A DNA stretch of 64,000 bases from Flavobacterium sp. MC2016-06 (GTDB lineage Bacteria > Bacteroidota > Bacteroidia > Flavobacteriales > Flavobacteriaceae). The translations under genes and the position numbers were made by a program. The stretch is taken from positions 1 through 64,000 of the forward strand of contig NZ_WMID02000006.1 in the NCBI RefSeq assembly GCF_009711165.2, in the 5' to 3' direction. The first letter of the stretch is position 1. Every line of letters begins with the position of its first letter. The notes below the pieces were generated by a model that saw only the letters and a program-made list of their open reading frames with translations, made no database searches and was not told where the DNA came from. This document shows, one piece after another, positions 36,501 to 44,808 of the stretch.

Positions 36501-36734
36501 TAAACTACCGTCATTATTTAAACGATATAAAGAAGACGAAGTTTCACCTCCTTGATAACCAACAAATTCACCACCAACAAGTATTTTTCCATTTGGTTGA
36601 ATTAAAACTGTTTTAACAGAACTAGGAAAAAATCCAGGACGAGAACCAAATTTGTATGTTACATCTGTTTGATTTTGAGCAGAGAATGTAAAAGTTGTTA
36701 AAAAGAAAATTAAAAAGAGTAGAGTTTTTTTCAT
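33561..36734 (-). CDS. Delta-60 repeat protein with SprB, HYR and T9SS sorting domains
   Basis: With the start at MKKTLLFLIFFLTTFTFSAQ (signal peptide) it has 1057 residues; six residues upstream of that are in frame but unneeded. Thirteen delta-60 repeats of about 42-55 residues follow (pattern RLNxDGSKDxTFDIGTGFN, then QxDGKIxVGGxFxxYxGxxQ) to about residue 740. A SprB-type repeat (PTHVTCAGSNGAATVAVYGG) and a HYR-like domain (PSITAPLNISVNA, TVKWTVKDASDN) come next. A T9SS type A sorting tail (LKLYPNPSKDFVTIEI to IKKVIKK) closes the protein. It is an exported surface or secreted protein. The nearest neighbour is the GH8 gene, also T9SS-exported. Confidence 0.93.
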   Translation of the reverse strand: MKKTLLFLIFFLTTFTFSAQNQTDVTYKFGSRPGFFPSSVKTVLIQPNGKILVGGEFVGYQGGETSSSLYRLNNDGSLDHSFNVGNNFGYIYSVVLQPDGKILVAGNFTNYKGTTQNRLIRLNSDGSKDTTFDIGTGFNEGVQAIALQEDGKIIVGGFFNKFKEITQNRLIRLNADGSKDESFDIGTGFDSYVTSIVVQTNGKILVGGEFYKYKGSIHPGLLRLNTDGTRDITFSVENRGFNNNGVTSVVIQPDNKLLVGGYFNTYKGIDQNHLIRLNTDGTKDTTFDIGTGFNNNVNSITLQSDGKILIGGDFTSFKGTIQNHFMRLNSDGSADESLAIGTGFNDAILTAKEIDGNLILGGRFDTFQGINQNYLVGLKNDGTKNRSFSIGTGLNYYVRCMHKQSDEKILIGGDFITYKESLQNHIMRLNPDGNKDNTFEIGDGFDGTVESILQQPDGKIVVGGSFKTYNGISQKSLIRLNSDGSKDNTFEIGNGFDNPIQSLALQSDGKIIAGGFFSTYQGIPQKCLIRLNGDGSKDTTFDVGNAFNNGSVEALSIQEDGKIIVGGNFTTYRGSSQKGLVRLNPDGNKDTSFDIKSGFNSGVQVIALQPDGKIFVGGDFYIFQGYGQFHLVRLNTNGSKDSTFNIGSGVSGTGFSSGIQSIAIQPNGQLIVGGFFTSYNGVTQNHLSRLNSDGSRDTTFNIGAGFNNPVFSVLFQNDGQIMVGGNFTTYQGDNKSAYLVRLQGTYIATPIVPTITPTHVTCAGSNGAATVAVYGGKAPYTYLWSNGAKTTEITGLAAGNYSCTVTDADLATITENFNITTIADTQNPSITAPLNISVNANLGCEATGVALGNPITADNCTVVSVTNDAPIAFPIGNTTVKWTVKDASDNIATATQIVTVIGLDVKVTNNAGILTAAETEATYKWFKCDNGLLIEIPNENKISFTPTKIGSYAVEVTKNGCSVTSTCYEVKTLGTKDFDLENSLKLYPNPSKDFVTIEINSADNAKLKIFDINGHSVLSKELKDGTNTINISHLSVGVYMFEISNETRKTIKKVIKK

Positions 36735-36795
36735 AAAAATAAATTTGCTCAAATATAAAGATTCTTTAGTAAAATATTATGAAGTAGATTTTTAT

Positions 36796-36831
36796 AAAAA
36801 ATCCCAAATTACAATCGTAATTTGGGATTTT
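36796..36831 (-). terminator. GH8 gene terminator
   Basis: AAAATCCCAAATTAC pairs with GTAATTTGGGATTTT across a 4-nt loop, with T-runs on the minus strand after the stem. It lies 17 nt past the GH8 stop codon. Confidence 0.85.
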
Positions 36832-36847
36832 CTTTTTTTTTTAAGCT

Positions 36848-38242
36848 TTATTGCAAAATAACCTTCTTGGTAATGCTTTTAGTATCGTTTGTAATCTTAA
36901 TCAAATACAAACCAGAAGAATAATTAGCTAGGTTTATTTCAGTATTTTCAGAAGTTGTTTTTTGTTCCGAAATGATTTTTCCTTGTGGAGAAATCACCGA
37001 AATCATTGATTTTTCGGGAGCAGAAACCGTAAATCGATCTGCACTAGGATTTGGATATAAAGTCACTGTTGATTTTTCTATTTGGAAATCACCTGTTCCT
37101 AAAGTTGCATTTTGAGGCAGGTAAAAATTACCCGTAAGCAAGAACATATATAATGTTTTTAAGGTTTGGTTAAAATAACTGTTCGGCTCGCTTAACTGAT
37201 TTAAATCTGTATAAGAAGCATCCAAATGCGCCTGATTTTCGCCAGCCATTGCAGCGCAGGCAAAAGCGCCAACAAAAGTAGCATTGTGCCATTGTCCGCT
37301 CAAAGTTCCATCTTGATTATAACCATCTTTTATGTTTGAAGAACCGCCAAGATTTACACGCACAAAATCTGATGCTTTTTTAGCATAAACTTTAGCATTG
37401 GCATTTCCGTACCAAACATAATCTACTGCAATACGCCAAGGCGTTCTGGCGGCATCGTAAGTATAGCCCTTTCCTCCATTATTATAAATGCCGGCAAGAG
37501 AAGAATAAGCACCAGATTCTTGGCACCAATCTGAAACTAAACCGCCAACAGCATTATTTTGAGTTAAATTATTATTGATAACTGTATAGGATTTTGCTGC
37601 AACAGAATTCCAAAAAGAAACATCATTAGTAAAACTTCCAAAAGCACGATAATAAGCGGGAGCGAAATAAGAAGGATTAGTGAGTTGGCTTCCACCGAAT
37701 TGATCTCCGGGTTTTAGCACAAAAGTACTAGCTTCAACTTCATACGTTTTAATTGCTGTAATTAAGGCTTTAGCATCATTTTTATAATTGATAGTTCCAG
37801 CGCTTGCCCATTGAAAATCGGCAACAATAAGAGCAAAAGCAGCATCCAATTCAGCATCTGTTGCACCATTTACGCCATTAATTCCAGAACAGCCATTAAT
37901 TTTCCAATTCATAACACCATTACTATTGACATTGTCTTTATAATACAGCCAAAGACCATCAAACAACGTTTTGTCTGCTGCATAAACAGAAAGCAGCATT
38001 CCGTAACCAATTCCTTCTGAAACAGTTTCAGACGAATTGTCAAATTTTATTCTGTAACGGCCATTAGAGCAGGCTTCAACAAAGTTGGTTTTCCAGATGT
38101 TGTAATTATCTAAGGCATTCTGGCTGTTTTTTGATGTTGCCATAATTCCGTTGGAAAAGACAACATTGGCGGGAAAAGATTGCTTTTGCGAATAACTTTT
38201 GAGACACAAAAATGCAATACTAACTAGAAGTAGGTTTTTCAT
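36848..38242 (-). CDS. Glycoside hydrolase family 8 with T9SS tail
   Basis: This 464-residue protein has a signal peptide (MKNLLLVSIAFLCLKSYSQ) and a GH8 (alpha/alpha-six barrel) domain. The proton donor is Glu76 in SEGIGYGM, and the family Asp is Asp129 in NGATDAELDAA. GH8 members cut cellulose, chitosan, lichenan or xylan; which one cannot be read from the sequence. The T9SS sorting tail starts at about 394 (VTLYPNPSADRF) and ends TKKVILQ. It is a single gene with its own terminator, and a plausible glycan-degrading secreted enzyme. Confidence 0.93.
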   Translation of the reverse strand: MKNLLLVSIAFLCLKSYSQKQSFPANVVFSNGIMATSKNSQNALDNYNIWKTNFVEACSNGRYRIKFDNSSETVSEGIGYGMLLSVYAADKTLFDGLWLYYKDNVNSNGVMNWKINGCSGINGVNGATDAELDAAFALIVADFQWASAGTINYKNDAKALITAIKTYEVEASTFVLKPGDQFGGSQLTNPSYFAPAYYRAFGSFTNDVSFWNSVAAKSYTVINNNLTQNNAVGGLVSDWCQESGAYSSLAGIYNNGGKGYTYDAARTPWRIAVDYVWYGNANAKVYAKKASDFVRVNLGGSSNIKDGYNQDGTLSGQWHNATFVGAFACAAMAGENQAHLDASYTDLNQLSEPNSYFNQTLKTLYMFLLTGNFYLPQNATLGTGDFQIEKSTVTLYPNPSADRFTVSAPEKSMISVISPQGKIISEQKTTSENTEINLANYSSGLYLIKITNDTKSITKKVILQ

Positions 38243-38298
38243 AATTATTTATTGATTTTAATTTAGGGACTCTAAAAGTAAGAATTTTTAGATACAAA

Positions 38299-38341
38299 AA
38301 AAATCCCAAACGATAATCATACGATTATCGTTTGGGATTTT
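38299..38341 (-). terminator. tatA terminator
   Basis: AATCCCAAACGATAATC pairs with GATTATCGTTTGGGATT, 19-20 bp in all with a 4-nt loop, with A and T tracts. It lies 19 nt after the tatA stop. Confidence 0.85.
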
Positions 38342-38359
38342 AAATAAGTTAAAAAACTA

Positions 38360-38542
38360 TTATTTCGTTTCTTCCTCTTCTTTTTTAGGAGCAGGAGCAG
38401 ATTGATCGTCTTTAGCAGCGTTTTTAAATTCTTTAATTCCGCTTCCTAAACCTTTCATTAATTCTGGAATTTTTTTACCTCCAAAAAGTAATATCACAAT
38501 ACCTACTATTACAAGGATTTCTGTAAGACCTAATCTTCCCAT
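38360..38542 (-). CDS. tatA: Sec-independent protein translocase TatA
   Basis: This 60-residue TatA/E protein has one membrane helix ([20 protein letters not shown], about 4-23) followed by the conserved [14 protein letters not shown] hinge and amphipathic helix. A short acidic/basic tail ends [11 protein letters not shown]. It forms the Tat export pore with TatC, which is not in the window. It is monocistronic. Confidence 0.95.
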   Translation of the reverse strand: MGRLGLTEILVIVGIVILLFGGKKIPELMKGLGSGIKEFKNAAKDDQSAPAPKKEEEETK

Positions 38543-38753
38543 GGTTATATATTTAAAGCCGAAGCTAATTATTTTTAATATTAATATGCAAATGTATATA
38601 GAAATATACGAACAAGAAGTGTTTTTGGTTTAAAATATTTATGTTTAATTACGTTAAATATTCCATAAAATCATAATTTAGGCACATTACCTTAATTTTG
38701 ACAGTTATCAACAAGATGATAAATTCTTATATTTGCTAGCATAAATAACCAAA

Positions 38754-39254
38754 ATGACTAAGAAGAAGTTCAATTTTAGAAAAAAATTATTTGTCAAAAA
38801 CCGATTGGTTATTTTGAATGAAGATACCTTTGAAGAAATATTTTCGTTCAAACTTACTTTGATGAATGTCTTTGTCGTCTTTACTTTAGGCGGAATATTC
38901 TTAATTTGTATTACCACATTCATCATTGCTTTTACATCATTACGTGAATTTATTCCGGGATATTCGTCTACAGAATTAAAGAAAAACGCAACCGAATTGG
39001 CAATAAAATCAGATTCGTTAGAAACCGCTTTAAAGAAAAATGAAGCCTATATAAAAGGAGTTCAGAAAGTCTTAAGAGGCGAATTGGATTATGCAAAATT
39101 CAATAAAGATTCTATTATTGCCAGTATAGAAGAATCGTCTGATGTAAATATGAAAGCGACAGAAGAAGAAATTCAATTAAGAGAAGAGGTTGCTAAGACA
39201 GAGAAGGAGTCAAACGAAAAAGCTCCAAGTAAAAACAAAAAAGGCAAGAAATAA
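38754..39254 (+). CDS. Single-pass membrane protein, M23-peptidase N-terminal type
   Basis: This 166-residue protein starts with a basic, cytoplasmic NFRKKLFVKNRLVILNEDTF segment and the following EEIFSFKLT. I associate these with the N-termini of Flavobacterium M23 (murein) peptidases. One membrane span (about 41-64) and an extracytoplasmic coiled coil (about 80-160) follow. The catalytic M23 domain (HxH motif) is absent, and the ORF ends in a Lys-rich tail (PSKNKKGKK). No frameshift is seen, so this may be a natural short form. It is in line with the GH3 gene 11 nt downstream. Confidence 0.75.
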   Translation: MTKKKFNFRKKLFVKNRLVILNEDTFEEIFSFKLTLMNVFVVFTLGGIFLICITTFIIAFTSLREFIPGYSSTELKKNATELAIKSDSLETALKKNEAYIKGVQKVLRGELDYAKFNKDSIIASIEESSDVNMKATEEEIQLREEVAKTEKESNEKAPSKNKKGKK

Positions 39255-39265
39255 TACCACCGAGA

Positions 39266-40750
39266 ATGTCAATTAAATCCGTAGCGGCAAAAATATTTGC
39301 TCGTAAAATATACAATCAAACCCTTGCTTGGTCTAATAAACCAGTCGAAACACAATTGAAAGTTTTTAGAAGTTTGATCGAAAATGCAAAGCAGACAGAA
39401 TTTGGAAAAGATCATCATTTTGATACAATAAAAACAGTTGAAGATTTTCAAAAAAACGTTCCCATTCGCGATTACGAAGATTTAAAGGCATACATCGAAA
39501 AGGTTAAAATAGGCGAAGAGAATATTCTCTGGAAAGGAAAACCGCTTTATTTTGCTAAAACATCGGGAACAACTTCGGGAGCAAAATACATTCCGCTTAC
39601 CAAAGAATCAATGCCAACGCACGTAAATGCAGCGCGTAATGCGATTCTACATTATATTCACGAAACAGGAAATGCTGATTTTGTAAATGGTAAGATGATA
39701 TTTTTGCAGGGAAGTCCAATTTTGACTGAAAAATACGGAATTAAATTTGGAAGACTTTCTGGAATTGTTGCGCATTTTGTTCCGAAATATTTACAGAAAA
39801 ATAGAATGCCTTCTCTAGAAACCAATTGTATTGATGATTGGGATACTAAGGTAAATGCAATTGTGGGTGAAACCATAAAAGAAGACATGTCTGTAATTTC
39901 TGGAATTCCGTCTTGGGTACAAATGTATTTTGAGCGGTTACAGGAAAAAAGCGGCGGAAAAAAGATAAGTGAAATATTTAAAAACTTTAATCTGTTTATT
40001 TACGGAGGTGTTAATTATGAACCCTATCGCGCCAAGTTTGAACAAATGATTGGTAAAAAGGTAGACAGCATTGAGTTGTTTCCGGCTTCTGAAGGCTTTT
40101 TTGCATATCAGGATTCTCAGAAAGAAAAAGGAATGCTTTTACTTTTGAATGTTGGAATTTTCTACGAATTCATTAAAACCGATGAATTCTTTACCGAAAA
40201 TCCAAAAAGACATACAATTGGCGAAGTAGAATTGGACGTAAATTATGCTTTGATTGTTTCTACAAATGCCGGACTCTGGGGTTATAATATTGGAGACACA
40301 ATTCAGTTCACGTCTTTATTTCCGCATCGAGTTATAGTTTCGGGGCGTATCAAACATTATATTTCTGCTTTTGGAGAACACGTTATTGCCAATGAAGTAG
40401 AAAAAGCGATGAAAGAAGCAATGGAGGGAACTAAGGTTGTAATTAACGAATTTACTGTTGCGCCGCAAATTACACCGTCAAGCGGATTACCATATCATGA
40501 ATGGCTGATAGAATTTGAAACGGAACCAGAAAACATGGAAGCCTTTTCTAATGCAATAGACGATGCCATGCGCAAGCAAAATATTTATTATGATGATTTG
40601 ATTACGGGTAATGTTTTGCAAAAAGTGGTGGTAACCAAAGTTGCCAAAAACGGATTTCAGGATTACATGAAATCGCAGGGAAAACTGGGCGGACAGAATA
40701 AAATTCCGAGATTATCGAATAATAGAGATATTGCGGATAATTTGAAATAG
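39266..40750 (+). CDS. GH3 auxin-responsive-promoter family protein
   Basis: This 494-residue member of the GH3 family of acyl-adenylate-forming enzymes has the ATP-binding P-loop LYFAKTSGTTSGAKYIPLT (about 94-112). Further family signatures include LFIYGGVNYEPYRAKFE and ELFPASEGFFAYQDS. In plants GH3 conjugates amino acids to hormones; the bacterial substrate is unknown. The gene follows the M23-like gene by 11 nt and probably shares its transcript. Confidence 0.9.
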   Translation: MSIKSVAAKIFARKIYNQTLAWSNKPVETQLKVFRSLIENAKQTEFGKDHHFDTIKTVEDFQKNVPIRDYEDLKAYIEKVKIGEENILWKGKPLYFAKTSGTTSGAKYIPLTKESMPTHVNAARNAILHYIHETGNADFVNGKMIFLQGSPILTEKYGIKFGRLSGIVAHFVPKYLQKNRMPSLETNCIDDWDTKVNAIVGETIKEDMSVISGIPSWVQMYFERLQEKSGGKKISEIFKNFNLFIYGGVNYEPYRAKFEQMIGKKVDSIELFPASEGFFAYQDSQKEKGMLLLLNVGIFYEFIKTDEFFTENPKRHTIGEVELDVNYALIVSTNAGLWGYNIGDTIQFTSLFPHRVIVSGRIKHYISAFGEHVIANEVEKAMKEAMEGTKVVINEFTVAPQITPSSGLPYHEWLIEFETEPENMEAFSNAIDDAMRKQNIYYDDLITGNVLQKVVVTKVAKNGFQDYMKSQGKLGGQNKIPRLSNNRDIADNLK

Positions 40751-40792
40751 ATAAAATAACTTACATTTATAAGTTCGAAAAATATAATTAGC

Positions 40793-42472
40793 ATGAAAGA
40801 AACCAAACATATATCAAGATCAAGAGCGCAGGAATCATCTGCAGCAATAGAAAAAATGTACATTACAATGCGCCATTTATTCAACCGTGGTTTTTACAAA
40901 CCAATGGGAGTTTCTGGTGATAGTTTACGTGAATCGTTATTGGCATTACGTCCAGAAATTTACGGAAACATTGGAGAAGAAAAAGTAGAATTAAACGGGC
41001 TTTTGTACGTTATAGAACGTCTTCCGATAGGAATTGAGCAATGTCGTTTTATCAATTTAACTTCGGATGAAGGATATTCTAAATCGCACTTTCAAGCGAT
41101 TGTTCCGCCAAAAAGAAGAAGAAATTGCTACAGAATTGATGAAGAACAAATGAACGTTGAGATTACTCGCGGCCGTTCTGATATTTATGATATTCTAACG
41201 CATTTGACTTTTATCTTTATTGAATCGCACAAAATAAAAAATAGAGTTTTATTAGACGACGGTGGAGAAGTTTCGCGCGATTGGATGAAATTAGAGCAAG
41301 CTGTAATGCAGACCAAAAAACTGCCTCAAATAGAAAAAGAAAAAGCGATTTCGCATGTTGCTAATATTTTAGGTAGAACTTTTGAGGAAGTTTTAGATAT
41401 TTATGACGCATTTGGATCTGAAAATGAGCCAGATCGTTTCTTGAATGTTATTTACTGGTTAGGAAAATTAGCGATCGAAGAAGTAATCGATAATAATAAA
41501 CGTACGATAACTTTTAGTCCGGTTTTAAGAGAACGTTTGGGACACCACATTCACGGAGAAATCTGGGCAACAAATATTAAGGAAGTTCTAAAAGCAAACA
41601 ATCTTTTAAAACGCCCGATACACGTAATAAGTGCAAACATGCACAGCGTTATGAATTCTATTTTTGCAACGCCGTTGTTGAAAAACAAATTTAAAGACAA
41701 ATCTGATTTCTTTATTTACGAAGAATTGAGCAAGTCTGGCGCCAAAGAAACAAGAAAGATAGTAGAAGAACTGGCGTTAAAAAGCGGTATGATTTCATTG
41801 CTGGACACATCAGGGACAAATATCGACGTTCAGATTTTTGATACGGCCAAAATTGACTGGGCAAAAACGGCTTTCCCAAAAGCAAAACTTGATGAAGAAA
41901 AGCCAGTTATTATTGTAATGGATTATGCTTTTGGAGAACAAGCTTATGAAACGATTGATGAACTTTTGAAACCGTACAAAAAAGATACTTTACTAGAAGT
42001 AAAATCGGTTTCTATAATGGGTAAAGCAGGAATTCTTGAAGGCGGAAAAGGAGACATTATGATCCCGACAGCGCATATAAACGAAGGAACTGCTGACAAT
42101 TATTTCTTCGAAAATGAATTAACAGGCGCTATGTTTGAAGGAAATGACATTGCTGTTTTTGAAGGTGCAATGGTTACGGTTCTTGGAACATCATTACAAA
42201 ATAGAGATTTATTAAAATTCTTTCACGAATCGACTTGGGGTGTTATTGGTCTTGAAATGGAAGGTTCATATTATCAAAAAGCGATACAATCGGCCTCAAA
42301 AATTAGAAAAAGTGTACCACATGATATCAAAGTAAGATATGCGTATTATGCTTCAGATAATCCTTTGGAAACGGGAAGTACTTTGGCTTCTGGTGGACTT
42401 GGAACGACTGGTGTAAAACCAACATATTTGATTACGATTAAGATTTTGGAACAGATTTTCAACATAAAATAA
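40793..42472 (+). CDS. DUF6909-like protein with nucleoside-phosphorylase-like C-terminal half
   Basis: I place this 559-residue protein in the DUF6909 family from memory of its start (MKETKHISRSRAQESSAAIE). The N-terminal roughly 280 residues are helical. From about residue 280 the sequence has features of the purine nucleoside phosphorylase/nucleosidase fold. These are MGKAGILEGGKGDIMIPTA (a substrate-binding loop region), GLEMEGSYYQKAI (about 485, like the xEMExxA ribose-binding motif) and YASDNPLE as the possible active-site Asp. AMP nucleosidase-like activity is a guess. The polysaccharide operon starts 9 nt downstream, so it may be its first gene. Confidence 0.7.
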   Translation: MKETKHISRSRAQESSAAIEKMYITMRHLFNRGFYKPMGVSGDSLRESLLALRPEIYGNIGEEKVELNGLLYVIERLPIGIEQCRFINLTSDEGYSKSHFQAIVPPKRRRNCYRIDEEQMNVEITRGRSDIYDILTHLTFIFIESHKIKNRVLLDDGGEVSRDWMKLEQAVMQTKKLPQIEKEKAISHVANILGRTFEEVLDIYDAFGSENEPDRFLNVIYWLGKLAIEEVIDNNKRTITFSPVLRERLGHHIHGEIWATNIKEVLKANNLLKRPIHVISANMHSVMNSIFATPLLKNKFKDKSDFFIYEELSKSGAKETRKIVEELALKSGMISLLDTSGTNIDVQIFDTAKIDWAKTAFPKAKLDEEKPVIIVMDYAFGEQAYETIDELLKPYKKDTLLEVKSVSIMGKAGILEGGKGDIMIPTAHINEGTADNYFFENELTGAMFEGNDIAVFEGAMVTVLGTSLQNRDLLKFFHESTWGVIGLEMEGSYYQKAIQSASKIRKSVPHDIKVRYAYYASDNPLETGSTLASGGLGTTGVKPTYLITIKILEQIFNIK

Positions 42473-42481
42473 AATTAATTT

Positions 42482-43474
42482 ATGAGTACAAAACTACCCG
42501 AAAAAGCGACCAATGAGGAAATTGATATTTTTCAGCTTTCCAAAAGTATCGGCGGTTTCTTTGATCGCATAAATGCTTTTATTTTTAGAACCATTCAGTT
42601 TTTTATTAGAAACTGGATTATTGTTCTAGTTTTAGTTGTACTCGGATTTGGGTTAGGATGGTATTTAGACTCTAATAAAAAAACATTTCAAAATCAGATA
42701 ATTGTAACACCAAATTTTGAAAGTGTTGATTATTTGTACACTAAGATAGATTTAATAGAAGCTAAAATACTTTCTGGAGATACTGTTTTCTTAAAAAACG
42801 TAGTTGGAATTGCACATCCCAAAACCATCAAAAAAATTGAAATTAAACCTATTGCAGACGTTTATAAATTTATTGAAGACAAAGAGCAAAACTTTGAACT
42901 TATAAAATTAATGGCTGAGGTTGGCGAAGTAAAAAAGGTTTTGGAAGATAATGTTACGAGTAAAAACTACACGTTTCATACTATTTCTTTTATTTCAAAT
43001 AAAGCAATCAATGAAAAAGAGATTGTAGAACCATTATTAAGATATTTAAACAGTTCAGAATATTTCACAGAAGTTCAAAAAATTGGCTACAAGAATTTAG
43101 AACAGCAGATTATTCAAAATGACACCATAATTGCTCAGATTGATAATGTTTTAAATGGATTTTCGAATACAGTAAAAAACAACACCAAAAGTGACAAACT
43201 AGTTTATTATAATGAAAATACACAGCTAAACGAGATTATTAAAACGAAGCAGCTGTTGGTTAAGGAACAAGGAAAAAATAGATTGAATTTAATTAGTTGT
43301 GATAAATTAATTAAAGAAATTAGCTTGACATCAAATATCGACGATCATAAAATTGTAGATGGAAAGTTTAAATTTTTTCTTCCTGTTTTGTTCTGTTTTC
43401 TTTTCATTTTAATTAGTTTGTTTCAGAAATTTTATAGAAAGCAGCTTTTGAAAAGTCAGCAGTTTCAACAATAA
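42482..43474 (+). CDS. Wzz-like polysaccharide chain-length protein
   Basis: This 330-residue protein has membrane spans near residues 42-62 and 300-320 flanking an extracytoplasmic coiled region, the Wzz/PCP layout. The second span carries FFLPVLFCFLFILISLFQKF. There is no tyrosine kinase domain. It probably controls the length of the polysaccharide assembled by the adjoining genes. It is four bases ahead of the flippase gene. Confidence 0.75.
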   Translation: MSTKLPEKATNEEIDIFQLSKSIGGFFDRINAFIFRTIQFFIRNWIIVLVLVVLGFGLGWYLDSNKKTFQNQIIVTPNFESVDYLYTKIDLIEAKILSGDTVFLKNVVGIAHPKTIKKIEIKPIADVYKFIEDKEQNFELIKLMAEVGEVKKVLEDNVTSKNYTFHTISFISNKAINEKEIVEPLLRYLNSSEYFTEVQKIGYKNLEQQIIQNDTIIAQIDNVLNGFSNTVKNNTKSDKLVYYNENTQLNEIIKTKQLLVKEQGKNRLNLISCDKLIKEISLTSNIDDHKIVDGKFKFFLPVLFCFLFILISLFQKFYRKQLLKSQQFQQ

Positions 43475-43478
43475 TTAT

Positions 43479-44807
43479 TTGCAATCAACGCATCAAAATC
43501 AATTGAAAACCAATACTCTTTTTGAGAAAATCTCTAAAAATCCTTTTTTAAAGCAAAGTTTTTTTACCTTATTTTTAAGGGTTTCTGGAGCACTTCTTTT
43601 ATTTGGATTTACTGTTTTTTTAACAAAATCCTTTAGCCCAAAAATTGTAGGCCAGTATGACTTTGCGCGTACTTTTTTATTAGTTGTTGGAAGTATTTGT
43701 TTACTGGGTTTTGACCAGTCGATTTTGTATTTTAAAGGAAAATTGGCGAGCCAAGGCACTTTAGAAGATTTAAAAAACATATATATTAAAATGGTCCTGA
43801 TGCTTTTTTTGACATCTGTGATTGCTTTGGTAATTGTTGCAATTATTGATAAAAAAACAATAAATAACTATTTTTCTGATTCTGAAGTTTATCCGATTAT
43901 TTTTAAAGCTTCTATAGCTTTGTTTTTTTCGGGAATGTCGTTATTAAATACTGAGATTTTCAGAGCTTTAGATAAGTTATATGTAGCAGAGTTATTTAGA
44001 AATATAATTAAATATATACCATTAATTGTAGGTGCAATAGTCTTGTTTTATTACCAAAAAGAAGTTTATCTGGTAGATGTTTTTTTAATCGGATTTGTTG
44101 TTCTGGCATTTATTAGTTCGATTTTAGTTTTCATTTATTTAAATAAAATTGAAACAGTAAAACCGACAGAGAGTTTTTCGCATAAAGAGATTTTTTTTAA
44201 ATCATATCCAATCGCAATTAGCGGAATGGCGTTGTTTTTATTGATGAGTTTTGATATTATGTTTTTGAAAAAATATAGAAATGATGAAACCGTAGCTTTT
44301 TATTCAGTTGGAGTTAAATTAATGACAATTGTTTCAATCATTATCATAACAATTAACATTACGATTTCGGCAAAAATTTCAGAATGTTTTTCGAGTCAGA
44401 ATAAAGCCGAATTGACAAGAATTTTAAAGAATAGTGCCCGTACAATTTTTGCAATAACATTTCCGGTAATTTTGCTTCTTTGTATCTTTTCAGAAGATGT
44501 TTTGTCTTTTTTTGGAGAAAGATACATTGTTGCAAAGCAAGCTTTTTTAATTTTGATAATTGGTCAGGGAGTTTGCTCTGCGTTTGGTTCATCTCCAGTG
44601 TATTTGAATATGACAGGAAGGCAGCATATATTTCAAATAATATTAATTATTGCAGTGGTTATTAATTTTCTTTTAAACCGTTTTTTAATTCCGATTTATG
44701 GAATGACTGGAGCTGCTATTGCGTTTGTTTGCAGTTCTTTTTTCTGGAATCTTGTTTCGGCAATAATTATTTACAGAAAAGATAAAATAATCATTTTTTT
44801 GCATTAA
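43479..44807 (+). CDS. Wzx-like oligosaccharide flippase
   Basis: This 442-residue protein has about twelve hydrophobic segments of the polysaccharide-biosynthesis MATE-like type. It starts near FLKQSFFTLFLRVSGALLLF, with later GMALFLLMSFDIMFLKKY and GMTGAAIAFVCSSFFWNLV. The start is a TTG, as no in-frame ATG precedes the first membrane span. It flips lipid-linked repeat units across the inner membrane. It belongs to the six-gene run 40793-48222 with gaps of 1-9 nt. Confidence 0.85.
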   Translation: MQSTHQNQLKTNTLFEKISKNPFLKQSFFTLFLRVSGALLLFGFTVFLTKSFSPKIVGQYDFARTFLLVVGSICLLGFDQSILYFKGKLASQGTLEDLKNIYIKMVLMLFLTSVIALVIVAIIDKKTINNYFSDSEVYPIIFKASIALFFSGMSLLNTEIFRALDKLYVAELFRNIIKYIPLIVGAIVLFYYQKEVYLVDVFLIGFVVLAFISSILVFIYLNKIETVKPTESFSHKEIFFKSYPIAISGMALFLLMSFDIMFLKKYRNDETVAFYSVGVKLMTIVSIIIITINITISAKISECFSSQNKAELTRILKNSARTIFAITFPVILLLCIFSEDVLSFFGERYIVAKQAFLILIIGQGVCSAFGSSPVYLNMTGRQHIFQIILIIAVVINFLLNRFLIPIYGMTGAAIAFVCSSFFWNLVSAIIIYRKDKIIIFLH

Positions 44808-44808
44808 A

